A stretch of 64,000 nucleotides of DNA from positions 1 through 64,000 of the forward strand of contig MEOA01000007.1 of NCBI GenBank assembly GCA_001768515.1, read 5' to 3'. A program made the position numbers and the translations under genes. A model generated the notes under the pieces. That model did not search any database and was not told the DNA's origin. It worked only from the letters and a program-made list of their open reading frames with translations. Positions 27,110 through 37,209 of the stretch are shown in pieces. Origin of the DNA: Bacteroidetes bacterium GWE2_42_24. GTDB taxonomy: Bacteria > Bacteroidota > Bacteroidia > Bacteroidales > TTA-H9. The first letter of the stretch is position 1, and each line of letters starts with the position of its first letter.

Positions 27110-28240
27110 ATGAAATTTGACTTACTGACTACTGATACCAAATCGGCCGCACGGGCCGGACTAGTTCATACCGACCATGGATTGATCGAGACACCTATCT
27201 TTATGCCTGTCGGAACGGTTGGTTCAGTGAAAGCCATTCATATCCGTGATGTAAAGGAAGACACAAGGGCACAGATCATTTTAGGGAATACCTACCATTT
27301 ATACCTTCGGCCGGGACTTGATGTATTGGCTGCTGCAGGTGGGTTACACCGGTTTAATGGCTGGGACAGACCTATCCTCACCGACAGTGGTGGTTACCAG
27401 GTATTCAGCCTTGCTGCTACCCGAAAGATCACGCCTGACGGGGTTACCTTTCAGTCGCATATCGATGGATCACGCCATCATTTTACCCCGGAGCGGGTAA
27501 TGGACATTCAAAGGATAATCGGAGCCGACATCATGATGGCATTCGATGAATGCACCCCCTATCCGTGCGAGTACAACTACGCGAAGAAGAGCCTCGATCT
27601 CACCCACGCATGGCTGGATAAATGTCTGATGCGTTTCAATGAAACAGAAGGTCATTACGGATACGAACAGGCATTGTTTCCCATTGTTCAGGGAAGTGTT
27701 TACGAGGATCTTAGAGCTCAGTCTGCTGAAAAAATTGCAGCGCTCGATGTATTTGGAAATTCTATAGGCGGATTATCGGTTGGTGAGCCTCATGAGGTGA
27801 TGTACAAGATCACCGATCAGGTTTGCCGGATTTTACCGGTATCGCGTCCCCGCTATCTGATGGGTGTAGGCACTCCTGCCAACATTCTGGAAGGCATTTC
27901 TTTAGGTATCGACATGTTCGATTGCGTGATGCCAACACGTAACGGGCGTAATGGTCAGCTCTTTACATCCGAAGGGATCATCAACATCCGGAACGAGAAA
28001 TGGAAAAATGATTTCAGCCCGCTGGATTCAAATGGCGAATCGTTTGTTGATAGTCAGTATTCCAGAGCATACCTGCGTCATCTGTTCGTTGCCAACGAAT
28101 ACCTCGCCCCTATGATTGCGAGTCTTCATAACATCGGATTCTACCTGTGGCTGGTCCGCGAAGCCCGCAAACACATTCTGTCGGGCGACTTTGCCCTGTG
28201 GAAAACAGTAATGGCCGGAAAAGTAACACAGCGGCTATAA
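27110..28240 (+). CDS. tgt: tRNA-guanine transglycosylase (queuine tRNA-ribosyltransferase)
   Basis: Exchanges guanine-34 for the queuosine precursor in tRNAs with GUN anticodons. It is a TIM barrel of 376 residues. The general acid/base Asp lies in LTDSGGYQVFSL (about 90). The substrate segment is GGLSVGEPHE (about 223). The nucleophile Asp is in GIDMFDCVMPTRNGRNG (about 270). The usual zinc cysteines (CxCxxC) are absent: the equivalent stretch reads NGESFVDSQYSRAY, while the distal His (SLHNIGF) remains. From memory this is seen in other Bacteroidetes Tgt proteins, so I do not regard it as inactivation. The lptG-type gene lies 79 bp downstream, a common arrangement in this phylum. Confidence 0.97.
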   Translation: MKFDLLTTDTKSAARAGLVHTDHGLIETPIFMPVGTVGSVKAIHIRDVKEDTRAQIILGNTYHLYLRPGLDVLAAAGGLHRFNGWDRPILTDSGGYQVFSLAATRKITPDGVTFQSHIDGSRHHFTPERVMDIQRIIGADIMMAFDECTPYPCEYNYAKKSLDLTHAWLDKCLMRFNETEGHYGYEQALFPIVQGSVYEDLRAQSAEKIAALDVFGNSIGGLSVGEPHEVMYKITDQVCRILPVSRPRYLMGVGTPANILEGISLGIDMFDCVMPTRNGRNGQLFTSEGIINIRNEKWKNDFSPLDSNGESFVDSQYSRAYLRHLFVANEYLAPMIASLHNIGFYLWLVREARKHILSGDFALWKTVMAGKVTQRL

Positions 28241-28290
28241 AAGTCGCTGTCCCTGTATAGGGTTCGTGCCGGGAAGACAGATAAAAATCG

Positions 28291-28298
28291 TAAGTTTG
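28291..28298 (+). promoter_or_regulatory. Candidate -7 box ahead of the lptG-type gene
   Basis: TAAGTTTG fits TAnnTTTG. It lies inside the longest possible reading frame (GTG at 28266), which argues for translation starting at the TTG at 28320. No -33 element is evident. Confidence 0.35.
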
Positions 28299-28319
28299 CC
28301 GCTAAATTTATTGTTACAC

Positions 28320-29414
28320 TTGAATTGGTTACGTCCAAGAATACTTGACATTTACATTACCCGGAAATTTCTGGGGACCTTCTTCTATGCCATTTCACTC
28401 CTTATCCTGATCGTGATCGTGTTTGACGTATCTGAGAAGGTGGATGAATTTATTTCCCAAAAAGCCCCTTTACAGGCTATCATCTTCGATTATTATCTCA
28501 ATTTCATCCCATACTTCATCAATCTATTCAGCTCGCTATTCACCTTCATCGCGGTCATTTTCTTTACCTCCAAACTGGCAGCCCGTACTGAAATTGTAGC
28601 CATTCTGAGCAGTGGTATCAGCTTTCAGCGCTTATTGGTACCCTACCTGATGTCAGCCATGTTTCTGGCAGGCCTCTCCATCGTGTTATCGAACTATGTT
28701 ATCCCAATCACCAACAGGGGTTTACGCGATTTCGAAATGCTATATCTGCAAGACAGAAAGCTTAATACCAACCAGAACATCCACATGCAGATTAAGCCGG
28801 GTATATATGCTTACGTTGAGAGTTATGATGCCCGTACAAACAAGGGGAAAAAATTCACACTCGAAACTTACCGTGACTTCCGTCTTGAATCAAAATTGAT
28901 GGCCGATGAGATGGCATGGGATTCCATCGCGCAAAAATGGGAATTAACCAGATATGCCATCAGATCCTATTCCACCGATTCGACCCAATCGCTCATCACG
29001 GGAGCAAAACTTGATACAGCAATCCAGATGGTTCCGGGCGATTATGTTGTTTCAAGGGAAGACATGAAAATAATGACAGCACCACAACTCAACGATTTCA
29101 TTGAGAAGGAAAACCTGAAAGGCTCATCAAACGTATCTGATTTTCTGGTCGAAAAATATGGCCGTGTGGCATTTCCTCTTTCAGCCATTGTGCTTACCGT
29201 CATCGGGGTTGCACTGTCGAGCCGTAAGGTGCGTGGAGGAACAGGAATGCATCTTGGATTGGGTATAACCCTTGCCTTCAGTTACATCCTGCTGATGCAG
29301 GTAACATCTGTATTTTCCCGTTTTGGAAACCTGTCTCCCCTGCTTGCTGTCTGGATTCCCAACATCTTCTTTGGTGTAATGGCCATTTACCTTTTAGCAA
29401 GGGCTCCCAAATAA
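28320..29414 (+). CDS. LptF/LptG family lipopolysaccharide export permease
   Basis: Inner-membrane permease of the YjgP/YjgQ family, which partners the LptB ATPase to extract lipopolysaccharide and drive it across the periplasm. There are three N-terminal helices (FFYAISLLILIVIVF, the LNFIPYFINLFSSLFTFIAV region, LLVPYLMSAMFLAGLSIVLS), a periplasmic beta-jellyroll region (about 130-270), and three C-terminal helices (FPLSAIVLTVIGVALSSRKV onward). I start at TTG 28320 (NWLRPRILDIYITRKFLG), which fits the family's short N-terminus. A GTG at 28266 would add 18 residues. LptF and LptG cannot be told apart here. The tgt gene is directly upstream. Confidence 0.92.
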   Translation: MNWLRPRILDIYITRKFLGTFFYAISLLILIVIVFDVSEKVDEFISQKAPLQAIIFDYYLNFIPYFINLFSSLFTFIAVIFFTSKLAARTEIVAILSSGISFQRLLVPYLMSAMFLAGLSIVLSNYVIPITNRGLRDFEMLYLQDRKLNTNQNIHMQIKPGIYAYVESYDARTNKGKKFTLETYRDFRLESKLMADEMAWDSIAQKWELTRYAIRSYSTDSTQSLITGAKLDTAIQMVPGDYVVSREDMKIMTAPQLNDFIEKENLKGSSNVSDFLVEKYGRVAFPLSAIVLTVIGVALSSRKVRGGTGMHLGLGITLAFSYILLMQVTSVFSRFGNLSPLLAVWIPNIFFGVMAIYLLARAPK

Positions 29415-29429
29415 CTCATTCCCGATTTA

Positions 29430-30359
29430 TCAGAACAGCGACATTTGCTGTTCGTCTGATTTCCCGGTCTTAAACCGTGGAATAGTTCCTATTCCATATT
29501 TCGCGCGCAATTCAGCAACTATCTCCATGACCGATTTCAGGTAAGGCCCAGTAACCTCGCTTCGGTCGTATAAACCGAGGTAAAGCGGAACCAATGCAGG
29601 AAAGTGTTCCCTGAGAAAAGAAATAAAAGCCGGTTTAACCTGCCCCCTCAAATTCAGCGGCCACGCAAGTATTCCATCGACATTTGCCTTTGAAGCTTTT
29701 TGATAGATAGCCTCAAGATGCTCCATTGTATCGGTAAGATATGGCAGAACAGGCATCAACAGGATATATGTTTTAATCCCCTGCTGCTTCATGGCTTTCA
29801 ACATAGCAAAGCGGTGTGATGGCGGAGAGGCCCCAGGTTCAAGCAGTGAAGCCAGATAATCGTTGGAGGTAATGATCGAAGCAGCGACACGGACTTCAGC
29901 TTTTACCGACAATTGGGCAAAGAGCGAGGCATCACGTAAAATAAGATCCGACTTCGTACTAATAAGGACAGGATTGGAATGGTGAATGAATATCTTCAGA
30001 ATTTCGGGCATCAGTTCCATTGATGCCTCTGCTTTCTGGTAACTGTCGCTGACACCTCCCAGGTTAACAGCCTCCTTTTTCCATGATGATCGCGACAATT
30101 CCCGATGAAGCAGGCCGGGAAGATTGGACTTGGCTACAATATGCCCGAAAAAGTCGCCTGAGCCGATGTAATCGTGCGAATAGCGTGCAAAGCAATAACG
30201 ACATCCATGGGTACACCCCCGGTAAACATTCAGATCCCACCGGGTAGGTTGTTCCTTGTCGTGATAATGCAGCGCCGAACGGGCCGCCACGCAAGTGACC
30301 CCGACATTGGAACCACCAGATTCATTAATACCGGGAAGTTGAGTGAATTCGTCAGACAT
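29430..30359 (-). CDS. SPL-like radical SAM protein
   Basis: Radical SAM enzyme of the spore-photoproduct-lyase-like family found widely in non-sporulating bacteria. The iron-sulfur motif is CxxxCxxC in YRGCTHGCRYCFARYSH (about 48-55). Conserved segments follow (LGGVSDSYQKAEA, ILISTKSDLILRD-type ISTKSDLI, and AASIITSNDYLASLLEPGA). No DNA photoproduct repair can be assumed, because most members of this branch are uncharacterised. The gene converges on the lptG-type gene with only 15 bp between stops. A TAATTTTG box at 30371-30364 sits four bases before the ATG, so the transcript may have almost no leader. Confidence 0.88.
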   Translation of the reverse strand: MSDEFTQLPGINESGGSNVGVTCVAARSALHYHDKEQPTRWDLNVYRGCTHGCRYCFARYSHDYIGSGDFFGHIVAKSNLPGLLHRELSRSSWKKEAVNLGGVSDSYQKAEASMELMPEILKIFIHHSNPVLISTKSDLILRDASLFAQLSVKAEVRVAASIITSNDYLASLLEPGASPPSHRFAMLKAMKQQGIKTYILLMPVLPYLTDTMEHLEAIYQKASKANVDGILAWPLNLRGQVKPAFISFLREHFPALVPLYLGLYDRSEVTGPYLKSVMEIVAELRAKYGIGTIPRFKTGKSDEQQMSLF

Positions 30360-30573
30360 CAGGCAAAATTACTCAATTTAGAAATTGGCAGGCGTTGTTT
30401 AGTGAATAGATTCAAGCTGCAACAACAGCGATCCAATATGAAAAACAGGATCCACATCGGCAACTATATCCCCCCGTTAATATGAAACGACTGGTTTAAA
30501 TTACTTAAGCGCCGGAAGAAATTATAAGCAGAAGGCCAGGCTTGTAATCAGAAAAGCAAAATTGGCGATGGAT

Positions 30574-31746
30574 TTATTCAAACATCACATTCCTGATGGC
30601 TCCGGTATGCTCGTTGAATTCTATTCTTGTACGCTGAAGTGGCATGGGAACTACAACACCAAACTGACTGATGGGTATTGAAGTGCTGGCATATGACTGA
30701 TTCTGATATTTGACCATAACCTGAGCCGCCTCCGGTATCCTGTAGTAAAGTACTGCCGATTCACCTGCACCAGTCTTGGGAACATAACCTGCCAGATGAG
30801 TTGTAGAACCATCACGTTTAAAAGTAAGAGTGATATCACGTGCCTTCGCATCTGCTTGTTCGGTTATACCAGATTCCTTGCTGAATTTGCATATCGTGAT
30901 TGCCATCGACGATTTATCATCCTCCGGAACGACAAAGAAGGTATAGGTTTGCACCTTTTCCAGACGAAGTCCTTTGAACATCGACACATACTCTTCGCGC
31001 AAATTCTTCACATTTTCGGTCATATATTTAAGTGTGTTGGGATCATAGCTGATCTCCTGGAAACCGGTCAGTAGGTTTACTAACCCTTCACGCAGACGGG
31101 CCACCATATCGGCAGCCTCACGGGCCTTCTGTTCTGAAGGTTTCTCATCGAAGCTGGTTTTGAAATAGCGTTTCTTCACTGTGGAAGTATCCACTGTAAC
31201 GATACGGATAATTGTATCAGTTTTCTGAAACTGACTGGGTGATGTAACATAAGGAAACATTGAAGGCGTCAGATAAGCTTTCACCTCGGTAGTACGCGTT
31301 GATGGCTCATTTTGAGTTGAAACACCGGCATTCACTGCTTTCAGCACACCATTTTCGGCTAGTGAGAAGATCAGATTACGGTCATCCTTCGATGTCTTTT
31401 CATTCACTTCAACAAAGTAAAACTGTGAAGGATCGGGTTGCGACACACCTTCAACCTGAATGTCAAGCAGGTCATATTCATGACCATTTGCCATAACAGG
31501 GTTCTTCAGACCAAGATATTCATCGGCATATTCGGCATAAGGTCCTTTCACGAGTTCGGTCTCTTTAACAGCGACTGTCACTTTGATGGCTGTCTGGGGA
31601 AGTGCATAGACAAATCCGTCGCGGGCAGGCTTTTTTGCCCCCGGACCGATGCGGATCACATTAACCTGTGCTGTTGCCAGTGTGCCTGCAACAATCAGGG
31701 AAACGATGGCCGTCAGCCTGATTCTGTATGTAGAAAGATGCTTCAT
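30574..31746 (-). CDS. DUF4831 family secreted protein
   Basis: Exported protein of 390 residues. The signal peptide (about 1-26) ends TLATAQV. It matches the Bacteroidetes-specific DUF4831 family in the region GFVYALPQTAIKVTVAVKET and the PYAEYADEYLGL segment typical of that family. The remainder alternates beta-rich stretches (YYRIPEAAQVMVKYQNQ) with a helical segment (EARE-rich, about 205-260). No catalytic motif was seen and the family's function is unknown. It is preceded by a divergent oxidoreductase gene 181 bp away. Confidence 0.85.
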   Translation of the reverse strand: MKHLSTYRIRLTAIVSLIVAGTLATAQVNVIRIGPGAKKPARDGFVYALPQTAIKVTVAVKETELVKGPYAEYADEYLGLKNPVMANGHEYDLLDIQVEGVSQPDPSQFYFVEVNEKTSKDDRNLIFSLAENGVLKAVNAGVSTQNEPSTRTTEVKAYLTPSMFPYVTSPSQFQKTDTIIRIVTVDTSTVKKRYFKTSFDEKPSEQKAREAADMVARLREGLVNLLTGFQEISYDPNTLKYMTENVKNLREEYVSMFKGLRLEKVQTYTFFVVPEDDKSSMAITICKFSKESGITEQADAKARDITLTFKRDGSTTHLAGYVPKTGAGESAVLYYRIPEAAQVMVKYQNQSYASTSIPISQFGVVVPMPLQRTRIEFNEHTGAIRNVMFE

Positions 31747-31927
31747 GGTGGTATCTGTTTTAACTTTTGTGCTACGAAGAAAAACCGGCTAAAGTTACAA
31801 GTATTCCGCAAAACGACGACATTGATGATTATTCCCTGCCCGTTGCCTTAAAAAACTCCGAAGATAACACGGCTGAACATGTTTAAACGGTTTTTGTTCG
31901 TTTGCTACATTTTCTTTATTGTAGTCA

Positions 31928-32518
31928 ATGAACCACCTGATCATATATGCCAATTACAATGATGGCAGTTTCAATCACGCCGTCCGTGATAATCTTGAAT
32001 CAACTTACCGCTCTTTGGGACACAAGGTAACTGTACGCGATCTGTATGCCATGCAATTTAACCCTGTGCTTACCAGCGATGATTTCGAAAAGCTGCGTGC
32101 AGGCCACCTGCCTGATGAGATTATCGAAGAACAACGTTACATTGCCGATGCTGATGTGCTCACTTTTGTCTATCCGGTATGGTGGACAGGCATGCCAGCC
32201 ATCCTGAAAGGCTACATCGACCGTGTTTTTCTCTATGGGTTTGCTTACAAGAGAGGCCCCAATGGTGTCGAAGGGATGTTACAGGGAAAAAAGGTACTGC
32301 TGTTCAGTTCAACCGGCAATCCTAAAAAAGATTACGAAGGTGGTATGTATGACGCCATAAACCTCACCTCAAACACTGGCATCTTCGAATACTGTGGCAT
32401 TACTGTACTCGATCATGTCTATTTTCCTTCAGTCCTTTCAGTACCTGAAGAGGTGAGGACTCAATATATCACTGATTCCATTGTTCTGGTAAAACGGTTA
32501 TTTGGAGGTACACATTGA
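31928..32518 (+). CDS. NAD(P)H-dependent oxidoreductase, flavodoxin-like fold
   Basis: Quinone reductase/NAD(P)H dehydrogenase-type flavoprotein of 196 residues. The FMN/FAD-binding start is LIIYANYNDGSFNHAV. The family hallmark FVYPVWWTGMPAILKGYIDR is at about 80-99, followed by VFLYGFAYK. The phosphate-ring segment LLFSSTGNPKKDYEGG is at about 127. Proteins of this group move two electrons from NAD(P)H to quinones or other acceptors. The substrate is not predictable. It is monocistronic, converging on the glycosyltransferase gene, with a small 8-bp inverted repeat between them. Confidence 0.92.
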   Translation: MNHLIIYANYNDGSFNHAVRDNLESTYRSLGHKVTVRDLYAMQFNPVLTSDDFEKLRAGHLPDEIIEEQRYIADADVLTFVYPVWWTGMPAILKGYIDRVFLYGFAYKRGPNGVEGMLQGKKVLLFSSTGNPKKDYEGGMYDAINLTSNTGIFEYCGITVLDHVYFPSVLSVPEEVRTQYITDSIVLVKRLFGGTH

Positions 32519-32564
32519 CGAAAAAGGAAATCTTTCAGACAGAATGATCTGAAGGCAGATATGC

Positions 32565-34058
32565 CTATTCGCTCAATCTGATCAGGCCAATTTCAGGGAT
32601 ATTTTTTATCGTTTTCGTAACTTTTTCATTATCAACAACTAAAACCGAATATCCTTTTCTTTGAAGATCAATAATCTTATCAGCATCAGGTGTGTTCTCA
32701 TAAACAATGGCATCTGTATAAAACATTGCCTCAATGGGTCTGCTATAATTAAAAATAACGGTTTGTTTATTGTGAATCATTTTACTCAGCGTCTTCAAAT
32801 CCACAACCCAGGAAGGTTCTCTTTCAACCGGTTGGAACAGCTTACATCTTTCAATCGAATACCTGAAAGGCAACGCGATCAATAGAATCAAAATCAGAAA
32901 ACTGATCCATCGGTAATAAAAGAAACTGGGGTTCCGATGAAGGTAAACGAAAAATTGAGCTGTAACAATAAAGAAAGCCGGGGCAACAAAAAGGGTGTAG
33001 GCCTGCATCTTGGTTTTAGCCAGCGTGAAGAAAAGGAGCGGAACAAAAATCCAGATAACGAGCGCGAGTCTTTTGGGATTTATCCTCTTGCGTATAGTAT
33101 TCCACAAAATCCAAACAAGTGGCAAATAGATTAGCTCGCCATACACAATCCTGATTTTATCGAAATGATAGAGCAATGGCTTACCATGCCCTTCAATTTC
33201 AGAAAAAAAGTGACTGGTATTGAAAGTACTCTCCCACAGCGCTTCATTTGGGAAAACCAGATGAATATATACCTGCCAGGGCAAAGCTACCATGACTGTT
33301 ACCAACACCAATACCAGAAATTCTTTGACTATTCGCTTCAACGGAATTTCTTTTGAGCCATATACCAATACCAGCCAAACAGGAAGCACAATCAATGCGG
33401 GAAGCCACTTCGAAAGGATGGCACAGCCAGTTGCAAGTCCGCACAACAGATTGAATGAACTCCTTTTTGTTTCGATAAAACGGATGGTCAGATATACTGC
33501 CAACTGAATAAAAAACAAAAAGAAGATGTCAATGTGGTCAGTAGCAATCCTTCCACCAGTCAGCTCAATGATGAGTCCATGAATTGAGTATAGAAAGGCT
33601 GCAAGAAAACCGGTCAGCCTGTTACCAAAGAAACGCCCGATTGAGAACATGAGTCCAATACCAATTAGTGACAGAATAAGTGAAGGGATGCGAACCGCAA
33701 TCTCATTCACACCAAATACCGACATACTCGCGGCAATTGCCCATAGTGGCAGGGGTTGTTTATGCAGCCATATATGATTGGATGTCCAGTTTGTATAATC
33801 ATATTCTAACAACGGTTGATCGTAAAGGGTGGGCTTAAGCGGATGTTGCATCAGATTTTTTGCCACCAGGGCATGGTAACGCTCATCCCATGTATGGACA
33901 TATAAATCGGTTGAAACAAACACCCTTAAAGCAAGTCCTGCTGTAACCAGCAATATGAGAGCAACCCTGTATTGGTTGCGTAAAACAAGTCTGAATGAAA
34001 AAAAAAGCAAGACCAGCGTAATCAGTGTGACTATTAAACCCAGGACAATTTCTTTCAT
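32565..34058 (-). CDS. ArnT-like glycosyltransferase family 39 protein
   Basis: Polytopic membrane glycosyltransferase (497 residues, about 11-12 helices) of the PMT/ArnT superfamily, which moves sugars from a polyprenyl-phosphate donor to lipid A, proteins or other acceptors at the outer face of the inner membrane. The first periplasmic loop holds the acidic signature [14 protein letters not shown] (about 58). It is followed by [16 protein letters not shown], and by the loop [15 protein letters not shown] with the later [21 protein letters not shown] soluble C-terminal domain starts near residue 410. The acceptor is unknown. The gene is divergent from valS with a shared 141-bp spacer carrying promoters for both. 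Confidence 0.88.
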   Translation of the reverse strand: MKEIVLGLIVTLITLVLLFFSFRLVLRNQYRVALILLVTAGLALRVFVSTDLYVHTWDERYHALVAKNLMQHPLKPTLYDQPLLEYDYTNWTSNHIWLHKQPLPLWAIAASMSVFGVNEIAVRIPSLILSLIGIGLMFSIGRFFGNRLTGFLAAFLYSIHGLIIELTGGRIATDHIDIFFLFFIQLAVYLTIRFIETKRSSFNLLCGLATGCAILSKWLPALIVLPVWLVLVYGSKEIPLKRIVKEFLVLVLVTVMVALPWQVYIHLVFPNEALWESTFNTSHFFSEIEGHGKPLLYHFDKIRIVYGELIYLPLVWILWNTIRKRINPKRLALVIWIFVPLLFFTLAKTKMQAYTLFVAPAFFIVTAQFFVYLHRNPSFFYYRWISFLILILLIALPFRYSIERCKLFQPVEREPSWVVDLKTLSKMIHNKQTVIFNYSRPIEAMFYTDAIVYENTPDADKIIDLQRKGYSVLVVDNEKVTKTIKNIPEIGLIRLSE

Positions 34059-34081
34059 AGATTACAAAGAATTACTGCCGG

Positions 34082-34110
34082 CAAATATAAAACATTGTGT
34101 GCATACCAAA
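34082..34110 (-). promoter_or_regulatory. Candidate promoter of the glycosyltransferase gene
   Basis: Minus-strand TTTG (34110-34107), a 17-base spacer and TATATTTG (34089-34082). The -7 box matches the consensus; the spacer is two bases short. Confidence 0.5.
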
Positions 34111-34152
34111 ATTCCTTAGGAAGCCGACACCGGGCTGCTATCAGATTTTCCG

Positions 34153-34160
34153 TACTTTTG
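34153..34160 (+). promoter_or_regulatory. Candidate -7 box of valS
   Basis: TACTTTTG, 39 bp before the proposed valS ATG at 34200, matches TAnnTTTG. The -33 region has no clear TTG. Its position inside the longest valS frame supports the shorter start. Confidence 0.45.
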
Positions 34161-34199
34161 CTCCTTTATTTTGAAAACCAATCAATATTTTTCCCGATA

Positions 34200-36836
34200 A
34201 TGAAAGAGATTGCCCCGAAATTTGAGGCCACTGTTGCCGAAGATCGCTGGTACAGCCATTGGATGCAAAAAGGTTATTTCCGCTCTGTTCCCGATGAACG
34301 TGAGCCCTATACCATTGTTATACCACCACCTAACGTTACCGGCGTCCTGCACATGGGGCACATGCTCAACAATACCATTCAGGATATTCTCATCCGGCGT
34401 GCCCGTATGATGGGCAAGAATGCCCTCTGGGTTCCCGGTACCGATCATGCTTCCATTGCTACTGAGGCTAAAGTGGTAAATAAATTGAAGCAGGATGGCA
34501 TCGAAAAATCCCAGCTTACCCGTGAAGAGTTCATGGCGCATGCGTGGGAATGGAAAGAAAAACACGGCGGCATTATCCTGGAACAATTAAAAAAACTTGG
34601 AGCCTCCTGTGATTGGGATCGTACAGTATTTACCATGGATGAAGCACGGTATGAATCTGTCATCCGTGTGTTTGTAGACCTCTACCAGAAGGGACTCATT
34701 TACCGGGGTGTACGGATGGTGAACTGGGACCCTAAAGCCCTTACCGCTCTCAGCGATGAGGAGGTTATCTTCAAGGAAGTTAACTCGAAGCTCTATTATC
34801 TGCGTTATAAAGTAGTAGGCAGCGATGATGAATGGCTCACGATTGCCACAACACGACCCGAGACCATTCTGGGCGATACTGCCGTGTGTGTACACCCGGA
34901 GGATGAACGCTATAAAAAATATCATGGCCGTCAGGTAATTGTTCCCCTCGTGAACAGACCAGTTCCTGTGATCGTGGATGAATACGTCGACCGGGAATTT
35001 GGCACCGGGTGCCTGAAGATTACCCCTGCCCACGACATCAACGACTACAATCTGGGCTTAAAATACAAGCTCGACACCATCGATATCTTCAACGACAACG
35101 GCACATTGAGTCAGGCGGCCCAACTCTTTATCGGCAAAGACCGCTTCGAGGTGCGCGATCTCATCGTCCCCGAACTTCAGGCTTCGGGCAACCTCGTGAA
35201 AATTGAGCCATACCTTAACAAGGTTGGGTTCTCGGAGCGCACCGATGTAGTAATTGAACCCAAACTCTCACTGCAATGGTTCCTCAATATGAAACAGATG
35301 GCAGCACCTGCGCTGGAGGTTGTTATGAACGACACCATTGCCTTCCATCCGCCAAAGTTTAAAAACACTTACCGTCACTGGATGGAAAATGTACGCGACT
35401 GGTGCATATCACGCCAACTGTGGTGGGGGCAACGAATTCCGGCTTATTATCTTCCAAACAGGGAGGTGATAGTTGCCAATTCTGCTGAAGAAGCGCTCGC
35501 AGATGCACGTCAGCAGTTCCCCGAACTCAACCTTAAGGCAACCGACCTTAAACAGGACGAAGATGTGCTTGATACCTGGTTCTCTTCATGGCTTTGGCCT
35601 ATCTCGGTATTCGATGGAATAAGGAATCCCGGTAATGAAGACATTAAGTACTACTATCCTACCAACGACCTCATTACCGCCCCGGAGATACTCTTCTTCT
35701 GGGTTGCCCGCATGATCATGGCAGGGCAAGAGTACCGCAACGACATTCCATTTCTTAATGTTTACCTCACAGGTATCGTACGTGATAAACTTGGCCGCAA
35801 GATGTCGAAGTCATTGGGCAATTCGCCTGATCCCATCGAACTGATGAAGAAATTCGGTGCTGATGGTGTTCGTGTCGGGATGCTCCTCACCTCCCCTGCC
35901 GGTAACGATTTGCCATTTGACGAATCACTCTGTGAACAGGGACGCAATTTCAGCAACAAGATATGGAATGCCTTAAGGTTAGTCACTGGTTGGAATGTTG
36001 ATACAACCCTTCCTCAGCCCGAATATGCAAGCCTTTCAACTGCATGGTTCGAAGCCCGCTTCAATGAAGCCCTCCTTCAGATCAATGAACACTTCGACCG
36101 CTACCGCCTATCCGATGCCCTGATGACCGCTTATAAGCTCGTATGGGATGATTTCTGCTCATGGTACCTTGAGATGGTGAAGCCCGCCTATCAGCAACCT
36201 ATCGACGGAAAAACCTTCAACGCTACGGCCGGCTTCTTCAACAGGCTACTCAAAGTTCTTCACCCTTTCATGCCATTTATCACCGAAGAAATGTACCACC
36301 TGCTGAACGAAGAGGTACCTGCCGACCTGATCGTTACCGAATGGCCCAAAGTACAGTCCTCTGATACTTCTTTGCTTACCCGCTTCGACTATGCTGCAGA
36401 GGTGATTAATGCCCTGAGGGCTTTGCGCCAGGAAAAGAACATTCCCAACCGTGAGCCTATCAAACTCCTGGTGAAGAAAAACGATACCGTCGCCGATTAC
36501 ACCTTCGATCCTTTGGTCGCCAAACTGTGTAACCTCGACTCCATCGATTATGTTGATGAGAAACCACAGGGCGCCTTCTCATTCCTGGTGAAATCAACCG
36601 AGTTCTACGTACCTGCTGGAGAAACCGTGGACGTTGCAGCCGAACTTGCACGACTTGAAGCCGACCTCAAATATGCACAAGGGTTTCTGCGTTCGGTGAT
36701 GGGCAAACTCAGTAATGAGAAGTTCATGGCCGGTGCTCCGCAAAATGTTATCGACAATGAACTGAAGAAGAAAACCGATACCGAAACACGTATACGCGTT
36801 ATCGGGGAACAGATGGCAGGACTCAAAGGGGTTTAA
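34200..36836 (+). CDS. valS: Valyl-tRNA synthetase
   Basis: Class I aminoacyl-tRNA synthetase that charges tRNA-Val, with a CP1 editing domain against threonine. I start at ATG 34200 ([20 protein letters not shown]), the conserved N-terminus. The frame open to 34095 adds 35 residues that include the promoter. The HIGH motif is in [17 protein letters not shown] (about 45). The editing domain spans about 190-335. KMSKS appears as [14 protein letters not shown] (about 535). The C-terminal coiled coil that contacts tRNA is visible in [17 protein letters not shown]. Length (878) is standard. It is single-gene, ended by a strong hairpin terminator. Confidence 0.98.
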   Translation: MKEIAPKFEATVAEDRWYSHWMQKGYFRSVPDEREPYTIVIPPPNVTGVLHMGHMLNNTIQDILIRRARMMGKNALWVPGTDHASIATEAKVVNKLKQDGIEKSQLTREEFMAHAWEWKEKHGGIILEQLKKLGASCDWDRTVFTMDEARYESVIRVFVDLYQKGLIYRGVRMVNWDPKALTALSDEEVIFKEVNSKLYYLRYKVVGSDDEWLTIATTRPETILGDTAVCVHPEDERYKKYHGRQVIVPLVNRPVPVIVDEYVDREFGTGCLKITPAHDINDYNLGLKYKLDTIDIFNDNGTLSQAAQLFIGKDRFEVRDLIVPELQASGNLVKIEPYLNKVGFSERTDVVIEPKLSLQWFLNMKQMAAPALEVVMNDTIAFHPPKFKNTYRHWMENVRDWCISRQLWWGQRIPAYYLPNREVIVANSAEEALADARQQFPELNLKATDLKQDEDVLDTWFSSWLWPISVFDGIRNPGNEDIKYYYPTNDLITAPEILFFWVARMIMAGQEYRNDIPFLNVYLTGIVRDKLGRKMSKSLGNSPDPIELMKKFGADGVRVGMLLTSPAGNDLPFDESLCEQGRNFSNKIWNALRLVTGWNVDTTLPQPEYASLSTAWFEARFNEALLQINEHFDRYRLSDALMTAYKLVWDDFCSWYLEMVKPAYQQPIDGKTFNATAGFFNRLLKVLHPFMPFITEEMYHLLNEEVPADLIVTEWPKVQSSDTSLLTRFDYAAEVINALRALRQEKNIPNREPIKLLVKKNDTVADYTFDPLVAKLCNLDSIDYVDEKPQGAFSFLVKSTEFYVPAGETVDVAAELARLEADLKYAQGFLRSVMGKLSNEKFMAGAPQNVIDNELKKKTDTETRIRVIGEQMAGLKGV

Positions 36837-36885
36837 AGCAAATATCTTCCTCTTGTCCACTTAAAGCCAGGAATGCCTGGATGAA

Positions 36886-36921
36886 CAGGGATCAGGTGAT
36901 CAGTCATCTGATTCCTGTTGC
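36886..36921 (+). terminator. Intrinsic terminator of valS
   Basis: Arms 36886-36899 and 36904-36917 pair over 14 bp with two G-T wobbles and a four-base loop. TTGCTTTT follows. It lies 50 bp past the stop. Confidence 0.8.
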
Positions 36922-37209
36922 TTTTATAAAAAGACCCAACATAACCTTCCACTCTAACAAAGAATCAGAGATGTTCAGGAGCGACATCTTTTCATTTGCT
37001 TATAAATTAGCAAACAGGTAACTTCCGTTTCTATATCTGTCAATCGGCCAAACCATTGGTAAGGCTTCTGATATCTGATCGCTGAATCCGGACAACAAGG
37101 GCAGGGCATATTACAGCTACTGTCAACAGTATTTAAAAATCTATTTTCTCAGAAGCCCGGTATTTCTCAACTGTCAACATATCTTTACCTAAACAGGTTA
37201 TCCGGTATA
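36922..37209. other. Intergenic between valS and the T9SS-exported protein gene
   Basis: With the 85 bp before it, this forms a 373-bp gap between convergent genes. Beyond the valS terminator I see no gene, promoter or repeat. Confidence 0.5.

Noticed and set aside
34095-34199. N-terminal extension of ValS
   Set aside because: Not conserved in the family and contains the -7 promoter box at 34153-34160.
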